Source of the DNA: Arcobacter_B sp049472135
GTDB taxonomy: Bacteria; Campylobacterota; Campylobacteria; Campylobacterales; Arcobacteraceae
DNA: 64,000 bases
Reading direction: 5' to 3'
NCBI RefSeq assembly: GCF_049472135.1
Contig: NZ_JBMOVV010000004.1
Location: forward strand, 210,319 to 274,318
Part shown: positions 8,465 through 15,630 of the stretch, one piece after another
Layout: the number at the start of each line of letters is the position of its first letter
Position numbering within the stretch: position 1 is the stretch's first letter
Translations under genes and position numbers: made by a program
The notes under the pieces: generated by a model
What the model saw: only the letters and a program-made list of their open reading frames with translations
Told to the model about the DNA's origin: nothing
Database searches by the model: none

Positions 8465-10199
8465 AGCTAGTTCCTCCTATTGGATCTACTTTATAAACAC
8501 CTAATTCTTTTCCATTAGTATCGATAATATGTACAGCACAAGCAATACAAGGGTCAAAACTATGAACAGTTCTTAAGATTTCTAAAGGTTGATCTGGATT
8601 TGCAACTTTTGTTCCAACAAGCGAAGCTTCATAAGCTCCTAATCTTCCTTTATAATCTCTTGGTGCGGCATTCCATGTTGAAGGAACTACCGCTTGATAG
8701 TTTGCAACTTTTCCATCTTTGATTTTAACCCAGTGACCTAAACCACCTCTTGGAGCCTCAGCCATACCATAACCTTGTGCATCACCAGATACAGAATCAA
8801 AGTCAAACTCTGTCCATGTAGATAAATCACCCATAGCAACATTTTTAGCTAACTCATCACACCATTCCATCATAACATCACACATAAGTTCAGTTTCAAT
8901 AGCTCTTGCAGCTGTTCTTCCTACTGTTGAGAATAAAACTTTTGTTGGTAAGTTACCATTTTTTAAGAAAGTAGTTACATATTTAGAGATTCTCTCATCA
9001 CCTTTTGCAACACCTACAATCATTCTTGCAAGTGGTCCTACTTCCATTCTCTCATCATCATATAATGGTGATTTAATCCAAGAGTATTTATTTTCAGTAT
9101 CTAAGTAAGCGATATTATTCTCTTTTTTACCAAAACCTGTAAAGTTTGGTTTAGTCTCACCATCGTATGGGTGAAGGTTTGTACTTCCCTCATACCAAGC
9201 ATGAGTTACATCTTCAGTAATCTTCTCTTGATTTACTTCATATACTTTTGATAAATCTTTATTTTTTACAATACCTGATGGGAATAATTTAGAAGCTTCA
9301 TAGAATGGTAAATCATCCATATTAAAGTCACCATAAGACATGAAGTTACCTAAACCTCCACCAATTCCTTCAAGTGCTTCATCAGCATACATAGTTCCAG
9401 CCATATAAACATCTGGTAAATATGCTTGTTTTGTAAACTTTCTTCCAGCTTTTAGTATTTGTTTAAACTCAGCAATTCTTGCAGGATTTTTAATATCTTG
9501 AACACAAGTTACACCACCAACAACAAATGATTGTGGGTGTGGGTTTTTACCACCAAAGATAGCCATCATTTTTCCAAGTTCTCTTTGGATTTCTAAAGCA
9601 TCTAGGTAGTGAGATAAACCAATTAAGTTTTGCTCAGGAGTAAGTTTGAAACCTTTTGATCCCCAATAAGCATTTCCAAAAATACCTAATCTTCCTTGCT
9701 TGATATACTTTTCAACTCTTTCTTGAACAGCTTTATAGTTATCTTCACTTGCATTCCATGGTTTATCACCTGCAACTTTTGCCCATTTTTGTGCTTCTGC
9801 TACAGTTTTTTTAGGATCAGCTTTAAGTGCTTCTGTAATATCAACCCAATCAAGAGCATGTAAGTGATAAAAGTGAACAATATGGTCATGTACATAAAGT
9901 GCACCTTGGATTAAGTTTCTCACTAACCTTGCATTCTTTGGAATTGTTACATTAAACGCATGTTCAACTGCTTCAATAGATCTTTGATAGTGAGTACCTG
10001 TACAAACACCACAAATTCTCATTGCAAGTAAACCACAATCTCTTGGGTCTCTTCCTTTTAAAATCTCTTCAATACCTCTAAACATAGTAGAAGAAGAGTA
10101 TGCATCTGTTACAACATTGTTTTCATCTATAATTGCCTCAATTCTAAGATGTCCTTCAATTCTTGTAATTGGGTCAATTACTAAGTGTTTTTTTGCCAT
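8457..10199 (-). CDS. hydB: [NiFe] hydrogenase large subunit, uptake type
   Basis: Catalytic subunit of a group 1 membrane-bound H2-uptake hydrogenase. Both nickel-binding motifs are present: RICGVCTGTH near residues 61-70 and DPCIACAVH near the C-terminus (Cys at about 551 and 554). A 23-residue tail follows the final His (IIDTNGKELGVYKVDPIGGT...), which is the extension removed by the HydD protease. The length is 580 residues. Its ATG overlaps the hydA stop as TAATG, so the two subunits are translationally coupled. It has no signal of its own and is exported with HydA through the Tat pathway. Confidence 0.97.
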   Translation of the reverse strand: MAKKHLVIDPITRIEGHLRIEAIIDENNVVTDAYSSSTMFRGIEEILKGRDPRDCGLLAMRICGVCTGTHYQRSIEAVEHAFNVTIPKNARLVRNLIQGALYVHDHIVHFYHLHALDWVDITEALKADPKKTVAEAQKWAKVAGDKPWNASEDNYKAVQERVEKYIKQGRLGIFGNAYWGSKGFKLTPEQNLIGLSHYLDALEIQRELGKMMAIFGGKNPHPQSFVVGGVTCVQDIKNPARIAEFKQILKAGRKFTKQAYLPDVYMAGTMYADEALEGIGGGLGNFMSYGDFNMDDLPFYEASKLFPSGIVKNKDLSKVYEVNQEKITEDVTHAWYEGSTNLHPYDGETKPNFTGFGKKENNIAYLDTENKYSWIKSPLYDDERMEVGPLARMIVGVAKGDERISKYVTTFLKNGNLPTKVLFSTVGRTAARAIETELMCDVMMEWCDELAKNVAMGDLSTWTEFDFDSVSGDAQGYGMAEAPRGGLGHWVKIKDGKVANYQAVVPSTWNAAPRDYKGRLGAYEASLVGTKVANPDQPLEILRTVHSFDPCIACAVHIIDTNGKELGVYKVDPIGGTSCA

Positions 10200-11440
10200 T
10201 ATTTATCTTCTCCTTCTTCTTCACCTGATTTTTTACCTGCTACTATACTTGCAACTGCATGAACACCAATACCAACAGTTGTTGCTGTTAATAAACCTAA
10301 TCCAAACTCATCAACTGTTTTTTCAACACCACCAGTTGGAGCTTTAATATTTGCATTTGCCATTGGTCTTTGATATGCATATTTATCCCAAAAGTCTGGC
10401 TCAGAACATCCAATACATCCATGACCAGCACCAATAGGCCAGTTTGTTCCTTCGTTATATCTAATAATTGAACAGTTATTAAATGTCATAGGACCTTTAC
10501 AACCAACTTTATATAAACACCAGTTGTTTTGTGCACCAATATCTCCCCACTCTTCTACAAACTCACCTGCATCAAAGTGTGCTCTTCTTTCACAGTTATC
10601 GTGAATTCTATAACCAAATGCAAACTTAGGTCTTAATAGTGAGTCTAACTCTGGAACTTGACCTGTTAAAATATAGTGTAAAACAACACCAACCATATTT
10701 GCAGGATTTGCAGGACAGGCAGGAATATTAATAATAGGCTTACCTTTTACAATATCCATAACACCAACAGCACCAGTTGGATTTGGAGCAGCAGCAGGTA
10801 CACCACCAAATGTTGCACAAGTACCAACAGCAACAACAGCAGCACAATCTTTTGCAATTCTTTGTAAATGGTCGTGGAAAGTTTCACCTGATGGACCAAT
10901 TGTTCCATAGTTACCATTCATTCCCATTGGAATTGAACCTTCAACAAATAGTAAATATTGACCTTTGAAGTGTTCAATTGCTTCATCTAATTGATGTTCA
11001 GCATCATGACCCGCACCAGCCATTAAAGCATGGTGGAACTCTAAACTTAATACATCAAATAATAAATCATCAACTGTTGGAGCACTACTTCTTAAAAGTG
11101 CTTCTGTATTACCAGCACAATCTTGAAGTTCTAACCATACAACAGGAACTCTATTCATAAGTTCAGTTGCTTCAGCAACTAAAGGAGCAAACATAGGAGG
11201 TAACATAAGTGTTGCAGTTGTAGCACTAACCCACTTCATGAAATCTCTTCTGTTTACCCCTTCACTTTCAATTACATCCATCATATCTATATCTTTAAGT
11301 GGCTCTTGTGCTCTTAAAGTAGATAATCTTTCTTTAGCTTTCTCAAATAAAGAGTTATAATATTCGTCACCTTTATTTGTGTCCACTCTACCTGATTTTT
11401 GGGTAAAAACTTTTTTTACCATCTCTGTAGAATCAATCAT
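10199..11440 (-). CDS. hydA: [NiFe] hydrogenase small subunit with internal Tat signal
   Basis: Electron-transfer subunit carrying three iron-sulfur clusters. Recognisable Cys motifs include LQDCAGNTEALL, CATFGG, CPANPANMVG, the C-rich stretch around CLYKVGCKGPMTFNNCSI, and GHGCIGCSEPDFWD. The twin-arginine signal NRRDFMKWVSATTATLML begins near residue 63, so about 60 charged residues precede it, longer than usual. A hydrophobic C-terminal segment (GLLTATTVGIGVHAVASIVAG) anchors it next to HydC. Two in-frame Mets (1 and 7) could both serve as start; the first is used here. Three operator-like repeats lie within 180 bases upstream. Confidence 0.96.
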   Translation of the reverse strand: MIDSTEMVKKVFTQKSGRVDTNKGDEYYNSLFEKAKERLSTLRAQEPLKDIDMMDVIESEGVNRRDFMKWVSATTATLMLPPMFAPLVAEATELMNRVPVVWLELQDCAGNTEALLRSSAPTVDDLLFDVLSLEFHHALMAGAGHDAEHQLDEAIEHFKGQYLLFVEGSIPMGMNGNYGTIGPSGETFHDHLQRIAKDCAAVVAVGTCATFGGVPAAAPNPTGAVGVMDIVKGKPIINIPACPANPANMVGVVLHYILTGQVPELDSLLRPKFAFGYRIHDNCERRAHFDAGEFVEEWGDIGAQNNWCLYKVGCKGPMTFNNCSIIRYNEGTNWPIGAGHGCIGCSEPDFWDKYAYQRPMANANIKAPTGGVEKTVDEFGLGLLTATTVGIGVHAVASIVAGKKSGEEEGEDK

Positions 11441-11454
11441 ATACTTCTCCCTAA

Positions 11455-11470
11455 AAATGAATATTCATTT
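11455..11470. promoter_or_regulatory. Palindrome in the hydA leader
   Basis: AAATGAATATTCATTT is a perfect 16-bp palindrome centred about 23 bases upstream of the hydA start. It contains the same TGAAT and ATTCA half-sites as the two sites further upstream, but without a spacer. A protein or RNA structure here could affect hydA initiation. Confidence 0.45.
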
Positions 11471-11561
11471 ACTATTGTAAAATTAACAATATGAAACTTA
11501 TTCTTTACTTAATAATATTCATGGATTTATAGCATTAAAATAGCTTTTAGTATAAGATTTT

Positions 11562-11575
11562 TGAATACTTATTCA
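11562..11575. promoter_or_regulatory. Operator-like repeat TGAAT-N4-ATTCA upstream of hydA
   Basis: The half-sites TGAAT and ATTCA are separated by ACTT. The spacing is identical to the site at 11602-11617. TetR-family operators often have this form, and a TetR-family gene lies just beyond hupSL. Confidence 0.45.
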
Positions 11576-11580
11576 CCAAG

Positions 11581-11597
11581 TAACCATTAGATGGTTA
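11581..11597. repeat. Short perfect hairpin between two operator-like sites
   Basis: TAACCAT and ATGGTTA form a perfect 7-bp inverted repeat with a 3-base loop. It sits in the hupL-hydA gap. It may end hupL transcription or be part of the hydA control region; the sequence alone does not decide. Confidence 0.35.
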
Positions 11598-11601
11598 TTT
11601 T

Positions 11602-11617
11602 ATGAATGATTATTCAT
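11602..11617. promoter_or_regulatory. Operator-like repeat ATGAAT-N4-ATTCAT upstream of hydA
   Basis: The half-sites extend to TATGAAT and ATTCATA around GATT, the most symmetric of the spaced sites. It matches the general form TGAATGA-N-TCATTCA known for some TetR-family repressors such as Bacillus FadR. It is about 165 bases upstream of hydA. Confidence 0.5.
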
Positions 11618-11705
11618 ATATAAAGCTGAAAGATGGCTTTTATAATAGAATTATTATTTACAAAATATTTTTTATTATGTTTAAAAAGGTAACAGTTATT
11701 TTATA

Positions 11706-13061
11706 CTAATGAGTTGTGCAAACAGAACATACATCAAAACTTCTAAGTACAATTTTTGCGATTTCTAAAGAAGGAGAGCCAATAATAGCTTTTTGTGCCA
11801 CTCCTTTTTCATCTTTGATTTGTGGTCCTAAATTCCAAACAGTTGGAGTAATAACATCATATTTTGTGATAATTCCCTTTTCAATTGAGACATTATGATA
11901 AAGCGAACCTCTACAAGCTTCAACAACTGATTTTGCATTTGCTTTTGGTATATCTTTCAATGAAATTTTTGGTTTTATATATGACTCTTCACTTATATCC
12001 ACTTGTTTGATTAGCTCTTTTGTACTATGTAAAAGATAAGCTATTTCATCAACTCTAGCCATTACTCTTGTAAATACTGAATCTTTATAAGATTTATGAA
12101 GTTCATAAATAAACTCTCTATTTGATATCATTGCACGAGAAAGAGGTCCTGTTTCATAAAACATTGAGTTATAAGTAACTGCTTTTGACCAAGTATGTTT
12201 CTGTTTATTTTGAATATCATCTTCAACAACAAATGTTAATTCATTATTCTCTTTTATTTTATTTAAATCAAGTTTATTTGTAAGCCTTTGTCTAATCTTA
12301 CCTTTTCTTGAAATAGTAGAATCACTTAACGAGATGTATCTATCATAAGAAGTACCATATTTTTGTAAAGAGTATTCAAAACTTAAATTTGTAAAGTATT
12401 TTAAATCACCATTTAAAAGATTTAAATCATCAACACTATTAAAAGATAAGTATTTATCAAAACTAACCCCTGCAATAGAAGTTTCAAAAAAGTTTACTGC
12501 TAAATCCAAATAATTAATCATTGAAGTTAAATCAAGTAAAGTGGGATCACTAACCACTCCACCTGGTATAATATAAGAAGTATGTGGCCACTGACCACCT
12601 ATAATTGCTAAAGCTTTTATAGTTTCACTTGCTGTTTTACAAGCTTCTAACCATTTTTTACCTTTTAGCGGTGCATACTCATTTAAGTCATTTTGTTTTA
12701 GTTTAATTACATCAGGTAAAATAAACATATAAAACCATTTAATATGTGAATCAATTATTTCAATATTTAAGCCAATTTCTCTTAATATTTTTGCTTTATT
12801 TGTAATAACTAGTTCTTCATTTACACTTTTGTAGATATTTTCTAAAACTTCAACAGTTGCTTTTAAGTGAGCTTGTCCACAAATACCACAAATTCTTGGA
12901 GTATAAACTAAAGCATCTAATGCAGACTTGCCTTCTAGGATATATTCAAACCCTCTGAAATTTAAAAAATCAATTTGTGCATCTTTTACTAAGCCATCTT
13001 CCCAAGTACAGTTAAGTCTTGCTTCACCTTCTATTCTCTCTACTATATCTACTGTTTTCAA
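11706..13061 (-). CDS. hupL: Second [NiFe] hydrogenase large subunit, no C-terminal tail
   Basis: Only 451 residues, much shorter than HydB. The first nickel motif is RICGICGQAH (Cys 58 and 61) and the second is DVCSVCTTH, with the final His as the last residue. There is therefore no tail for a maturation protease. Its partner HupS lacks a Tat signal, so the enzyme stays in the cytoplasm. This fits group 2-type hydrogenases, which include both uptake enzymes and H2 sensors (HupUV/HoxBC); sensor large subunits also lack the tail. The start is a TTG three bases after the hupS stop. The choice between uptake and sensor roles is not settled here. Confidence 0.88.
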   Translation of the reverse strand: MKTVDIVERIEGEARLNCTWEDGLVKDAQIDFLNFRGFEYILEGKSALDALVYTPRICGICGQAHLKATVEVLENIYKSVNEELVITNKAKILREIGLNIEIIDSHIKWFYMFILPDVIKLKQNDLNEYAPLKGKKWLEACKTASETIKALAIIGGQWPHTSYIIPGGVVSDPTLLDLTSMINYLDLAVNFFETSIAGVSFDKYLSFNSVDDLNLLNGDLKYFTNLSFEYSLQKYGTSYDRYISLSDSTISRKGKIRQRLTNKLDLNKIKENNELTFVVEDDIQNKQKHTWSKAVTYNSMFYETGPLSRAMISNREFIYELHKSYKDSVFTRVMARVDEIAYLLHSTKELIKQVDISEESYIKPKISLKDIPKANAKSVVEACRGSLYHNVSIEKGIITKYDVITPTVWNLGPQIKDEKGVAQKAIIGSPSLEIAKIVLRSFDVCSVCTTH

Positions 13062-13063
13062 AA

Positions 13064-13951
13064 TTAGTCCATTAATTTTTTATTTAATCTATCAATTTTA
13101 AAAGTTTTAGCAACACCTGTTATTGAAAGATAAGCACGCTTAGGAATTCCAAGTGGTACATCTAAAGGAATTCCAATATTTTTCTTTGTTTCAAGCATAT
13201 TTTCTCTTGGAAAATCTTTCTCAGTACAACCAATACATGGCATTCCAGCTCTAGTTTTAGAACTTACATCATTCCATAAAATCTTATTACAAGAACTATG
13301 TGTCATAGGTCCTCTACAACCTTGGTCATAAAATAAGCATCCTTCTTTCTGACCAAAATCTCCTTCAACCTTCCATTCAAAATACTCATTTCGTGTACAG
13401 CCATGATGTGCTAAATTACTATAAAGCTCTCGTGGTCTTTTTTCATCATCTAAATCCATCTTTCCAAAACTATTTAAAGAAAAAACTGTTTGAAGTATCC
13501 ACTCTGGATGAACTGGACAACCAGTAAGATTTACTATCTCATGTTTTAGATTTTTATATTTTTGCGTGTCTATAATTTCTTCAACACCAAAAATATCACC
13601 GTTTTGTTCAAACTTTTTATGAACTCCACCATAAGAAGCACATGAACCTACACTTATAATATAACTAGCTTTTTTAGATAACTCTTCTAAGATATTTTTT
13701 GTTGAGTTTTTATTAATTGAATAATATTTTTCATCAGAAGTAATTGAGCCTTCAACTAATAAAAAATCAATGTTTTTTAGTTTTAAAATATCATCTAAAG
13801 AAGTATCTATGGTAAGAGATGGGTGATAGATAAGATTAAAGCTATTTAAAAATAGCTCTAACCTTGAAGAATTTGCACTTAATAATGAATGAGTATTACC
13901 ATTGCAAGTTATTGCTTGAAACCAAACAATAGTTGGTTTATTGTTCTTCAT
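13064..13951 (-). CDS. hupS: Second [NiFe] hydrogenase small subunit, cytosolic
   Basis: 295 residues. The protein starts directly with the cluster-binding fold (KPTIVWFQAITCNGNTHSLL), with no twin-arginine signal and no C-terminal membrane helix, so it is a soluble cytoplasmic subunit. Cluster Cys motifs are CNGN, SCASYGG, TGCPVHPEW, HHGCTRNEYF, CLFYDQGCRGPMTHSSCN and GMPCIGCTEKDF. It pairs with HupL, encoded three bases downstream. The ATG overlaps the end of the tetR-like gene by 14 bases, so regulator and enzyme are one transcription unit. Confidence 0.9.
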   Translation of the reverse strand: MKNNKPTIVWFQAITCNGNTHSLLSANSSRLELFLNSFNLIYHPSLTIDTSLDDILKLKNIDFLLVEGSITSDEKYYSINKNSTKNILEELSKKASYIISVGSCASYGGVHKKFEQNGDIFGVEEIIDTQKYKNLKHEIVNLTGCPVHPEWILQTVFSLNSFGKMDLDDEKRPRELYSNLAHHGCTRNEYFEWKVEGDFGQKEGCLFYDQGCRGPMTHSSCNKILWNDVSSKTRAGMPCIGCTEKDFPRENMLETKKNIGIPLDVPLGIPKRAYLSITGVAKTFKIDRLNKKLMD

Positions 13952-14534
13952 ACTTTAAGGCTCTAAATATATTATCGGCAATAGAGTCAGAGTATTCTAA
14001 GATATCTTTGTCAAGAACAGCTTCACCTGAAAGAAAAGCAAAACCTCCTAAACAACCCATAATCATTGCAAATGCAGGGAAAAACTCTTGTTCTCTAAAC
14101 TCTTTGTTTTGAGCACCTTCATCTAAAAGAATCATAACTTCAGTTACAAACTCTCCTACACATAAAAAGCCTTCACAACCTTGTTTGAATACTTCTCTAT
14201 TTGATAAATATACTCTTAAAAAATACTCTACAACTTCTGGTGAGTTTTTAACATTTTCAAAATAGTTTCGTACAAAAAGATATACTTTATCTTTTGAAGA
14301 GATATCCATTTGATTTATTTTTTTAAGTTCAGCTGCTAAAATATTAGTAGAATATTTTATAGCATATTTAGCAAGTTCTTCTTTTGAAGAAAAATAATTA
14401 TACATATTCCCAACGCTCATTTTCATGGCTTTTGCAATATCTGGAATTGTTGTATTATAAAAACCTTTTTTAGAAAAAAGCTTTAATGAATTTTCAATAA
14501 TAGAATTTTTTTTAGTCTCTTTTGCAGTAGATAT
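13938..14534 (-). CDS. TetR-family regulator of the hup unit, non-standard start
   Basis: The internal ATG at 14426 gives 162 residues that lack the first helices of the DNA-binding domain. The frame is open 36 codons further upstream and adds a normal TetR N-terminus: KKNSIIENSLKLFSKKGFYN, then TTIPDIAKAMKMSVGNMYNY and FSSKEELAKY. This gives 198 residues, the family norm. No ATG, GTG or TTG exists in that extension. An ATA codon at 14532-14534 lies six bases after AAGGA and would start xSTAKETKK. The gene therefore uses a very rare AUA start, or its ATG mutated. The C-terminal half should bind an unknown ligand. It overlaps hupS and probably represses its own unit. Confidence 0.8.
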   Translation of the reverse strand: MSTAKETKKNSIIENSLKLFSKKGFYNTTIPDIAKAMKMSVGNMYNYFSSKEELAKYAIKYSTNILAAELKKINQMDISSKDKVYLFVRNYFENVKNSPEVVEYFLRVYLSNREVFKQGCEGFLCVGEFVTEVMILLDEGAQNKEFREQEFFPAFAMIMGCLGGFAFLSGEAVLDKDILEYSDSIADNIFRALKYEEQ

Positions 14535-14592
14535 GATGAATCCTTAATTATATTAAAATAGTGTCCAATAATACAATATTTCTAATTAATAG

Positions 14593-14607
14593 TGAATGAG
14601 TTTTCAT
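14593..14607. promoter_or_regulatory. Operator-like site upstream of the tetR-like gene
   Basis: TGAATGAGTTTTCAT has the half-sites TGAAT and TTTCA with a 4-base spacer, one base off the perfect form seen upstream of hydA. It lies about 60 bases before the AAGGA-ATA start of the regulator, a good place for autorepression. Confidence 0.4.
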
Positions 14608-14617
14608 AAAAGAGTTT

Positions 14618-15499
14618 TTATATTTTGAAATCTTGTTTTGAAACAATTTTATATTTTGTATTCATAAATTCAAACTCAAGACTATGTGCATGAAGCATTA
14701 ATCTCTTAGCTTTTGTAAGTCCAATTCTTTGTTCTAAAGAGATTTCTTTTCTAAGTAACTTATCACAAGACTCTTCACTTATTCCATATATTGGATCTCC
14801 AACTATTCTATGTCCTATTGAGTCTAGATGCACTCTTATTTGATGTTGTCTTCCCGTTATAGGAATAGCTTTTACCAAAGTAATATCTTTTTGTTTATTA
14901 TAAGAAATAGGTTCTATTTTTGTTAATGACTCTTTGCCGTTTTCTGAAGTTATCATTTTTAGTTTTATTAAACCTTTGCTATTGGCTATTTTACTATCTA
15001 TACATAAAGACTCATTTATCTTTCCTTCTACATAGGCTAAATAATTTTTTGTATATCTCTTTTCCTCAAACATACTATTTAAAACCATTTGACTATATGG
15101 ATTTTTTGAAACTAAAACTAAACCTGAAGTTTGGGCATCTATTCTATGAACCAATGAGGCTTCTTTTCCTAAATGAAACTCTATTTCATCTAATAGTGTA
15201 TATTCATTATCAATTGCACTTGGATGCACTTTAAGTCCAGATGGTTTATCAAAAATAGCAAAATGGAAAGTTTCAAATAAAGGTTTTAAACCTTTTGTTA
15301 TTGCTTCAAAAACATAAAGATTTATATAGCCATCTTTGATTGTTTCATTTTTTTGTAGTCGTTTATTTTTACCATTTAGAATTTTTCCTTTTGTTATTAG
15401 ACTCAAAATAGTTTTTTTGTCTAGATTTGTTTCTTGAAGTAAAAACTCTTCTATTTTCATAGTTTTAGTAACAGTAAGTTTTTTTTTGATATATGGCAA
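14618..15499 (-). CDS. RluA-family RNA pseudouridine synthase
   Basis: It converts specific uridines in rRNA or tRNA to pseudouridine. The N-terminal 75 residues form an S4-type RNA-binding segment (MKIEEFLLQETNLDKKTILSL). The catalytic loop LVHRIDAQTSGLVLVSK carries the essential Asp. The family motif GRQHQIRVHLDSIGHRIVGD follows. The length of 293 residues is normal. The start is a TTG with AAGG seven bases upstream; Met14 is an alternative. The precise target (RluA, RluC or RluD site) cannot be told from the sequence. Confidence 0.9.
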   Translation of the reverse strand: MPYIKKKLTVTKTMKIEEFLLQETNLDKKTILSLITKGKILNGKNKRLQKNETIKDGYINLYVFEAITKGLKPLFETFHFAIFDKPSGLKVHPSAIDNEYTLLDEIEFHLGKEASLVHRIDAQTSGLVLVSKNPYSQMVLNSMFEEKRYTKNYLAYVEGKINESLCIDSKIANSKGLIKLKMITSENGKESLTKIEPISYNKQKDITLVKAIPITGRQHQIRVHLDSIGHRIVGDPIYGISEESCDKLLRKEISLEQRIGLTKAKRLMLHAHSLEFEFMNTKYKIVSKQDFKI

Positions 15500-15588
15500 T
15501 TAAAAACCTTTTATTTTTTTTGAATTATACACAATAAAAATAAAATTTAAATGGTTTGAAGGAATATATGAAAGAAAATATTTAGAAA

Positions 15589-15614
15589 AAACAAAGAGGG
15601 AATCCTCTTTGTTT
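15589..15614 (-). terminator. Terminator after acnB
   Basis: A perfect 11-bp stem (AAACAAAGAGG / CCTCTTTGTTT) with a GAAT loop, followed on the minus strand by a T-run, just beyond the acnB stop. Typical intrinsic terminator. Confidence 0.85.
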
Positions 15615-15630
15615 AGATAAAAGATTAAGA

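Noticed and set aside
10777..11160. Gln/His/Leu-rich open frames on the plus strand opposite hydA
   Set aside because: Low-complexity antisense of a well-supported gene; no ribosome site, and composition follows from the AT-rich complement of hydA codons.
14426..14426. Internal ATG as start of the TetR-family gene
   Set aside because: It would remove the first helices of the DNA-binding domain, which are encoded in frame upstream with a suitable AAGGA.
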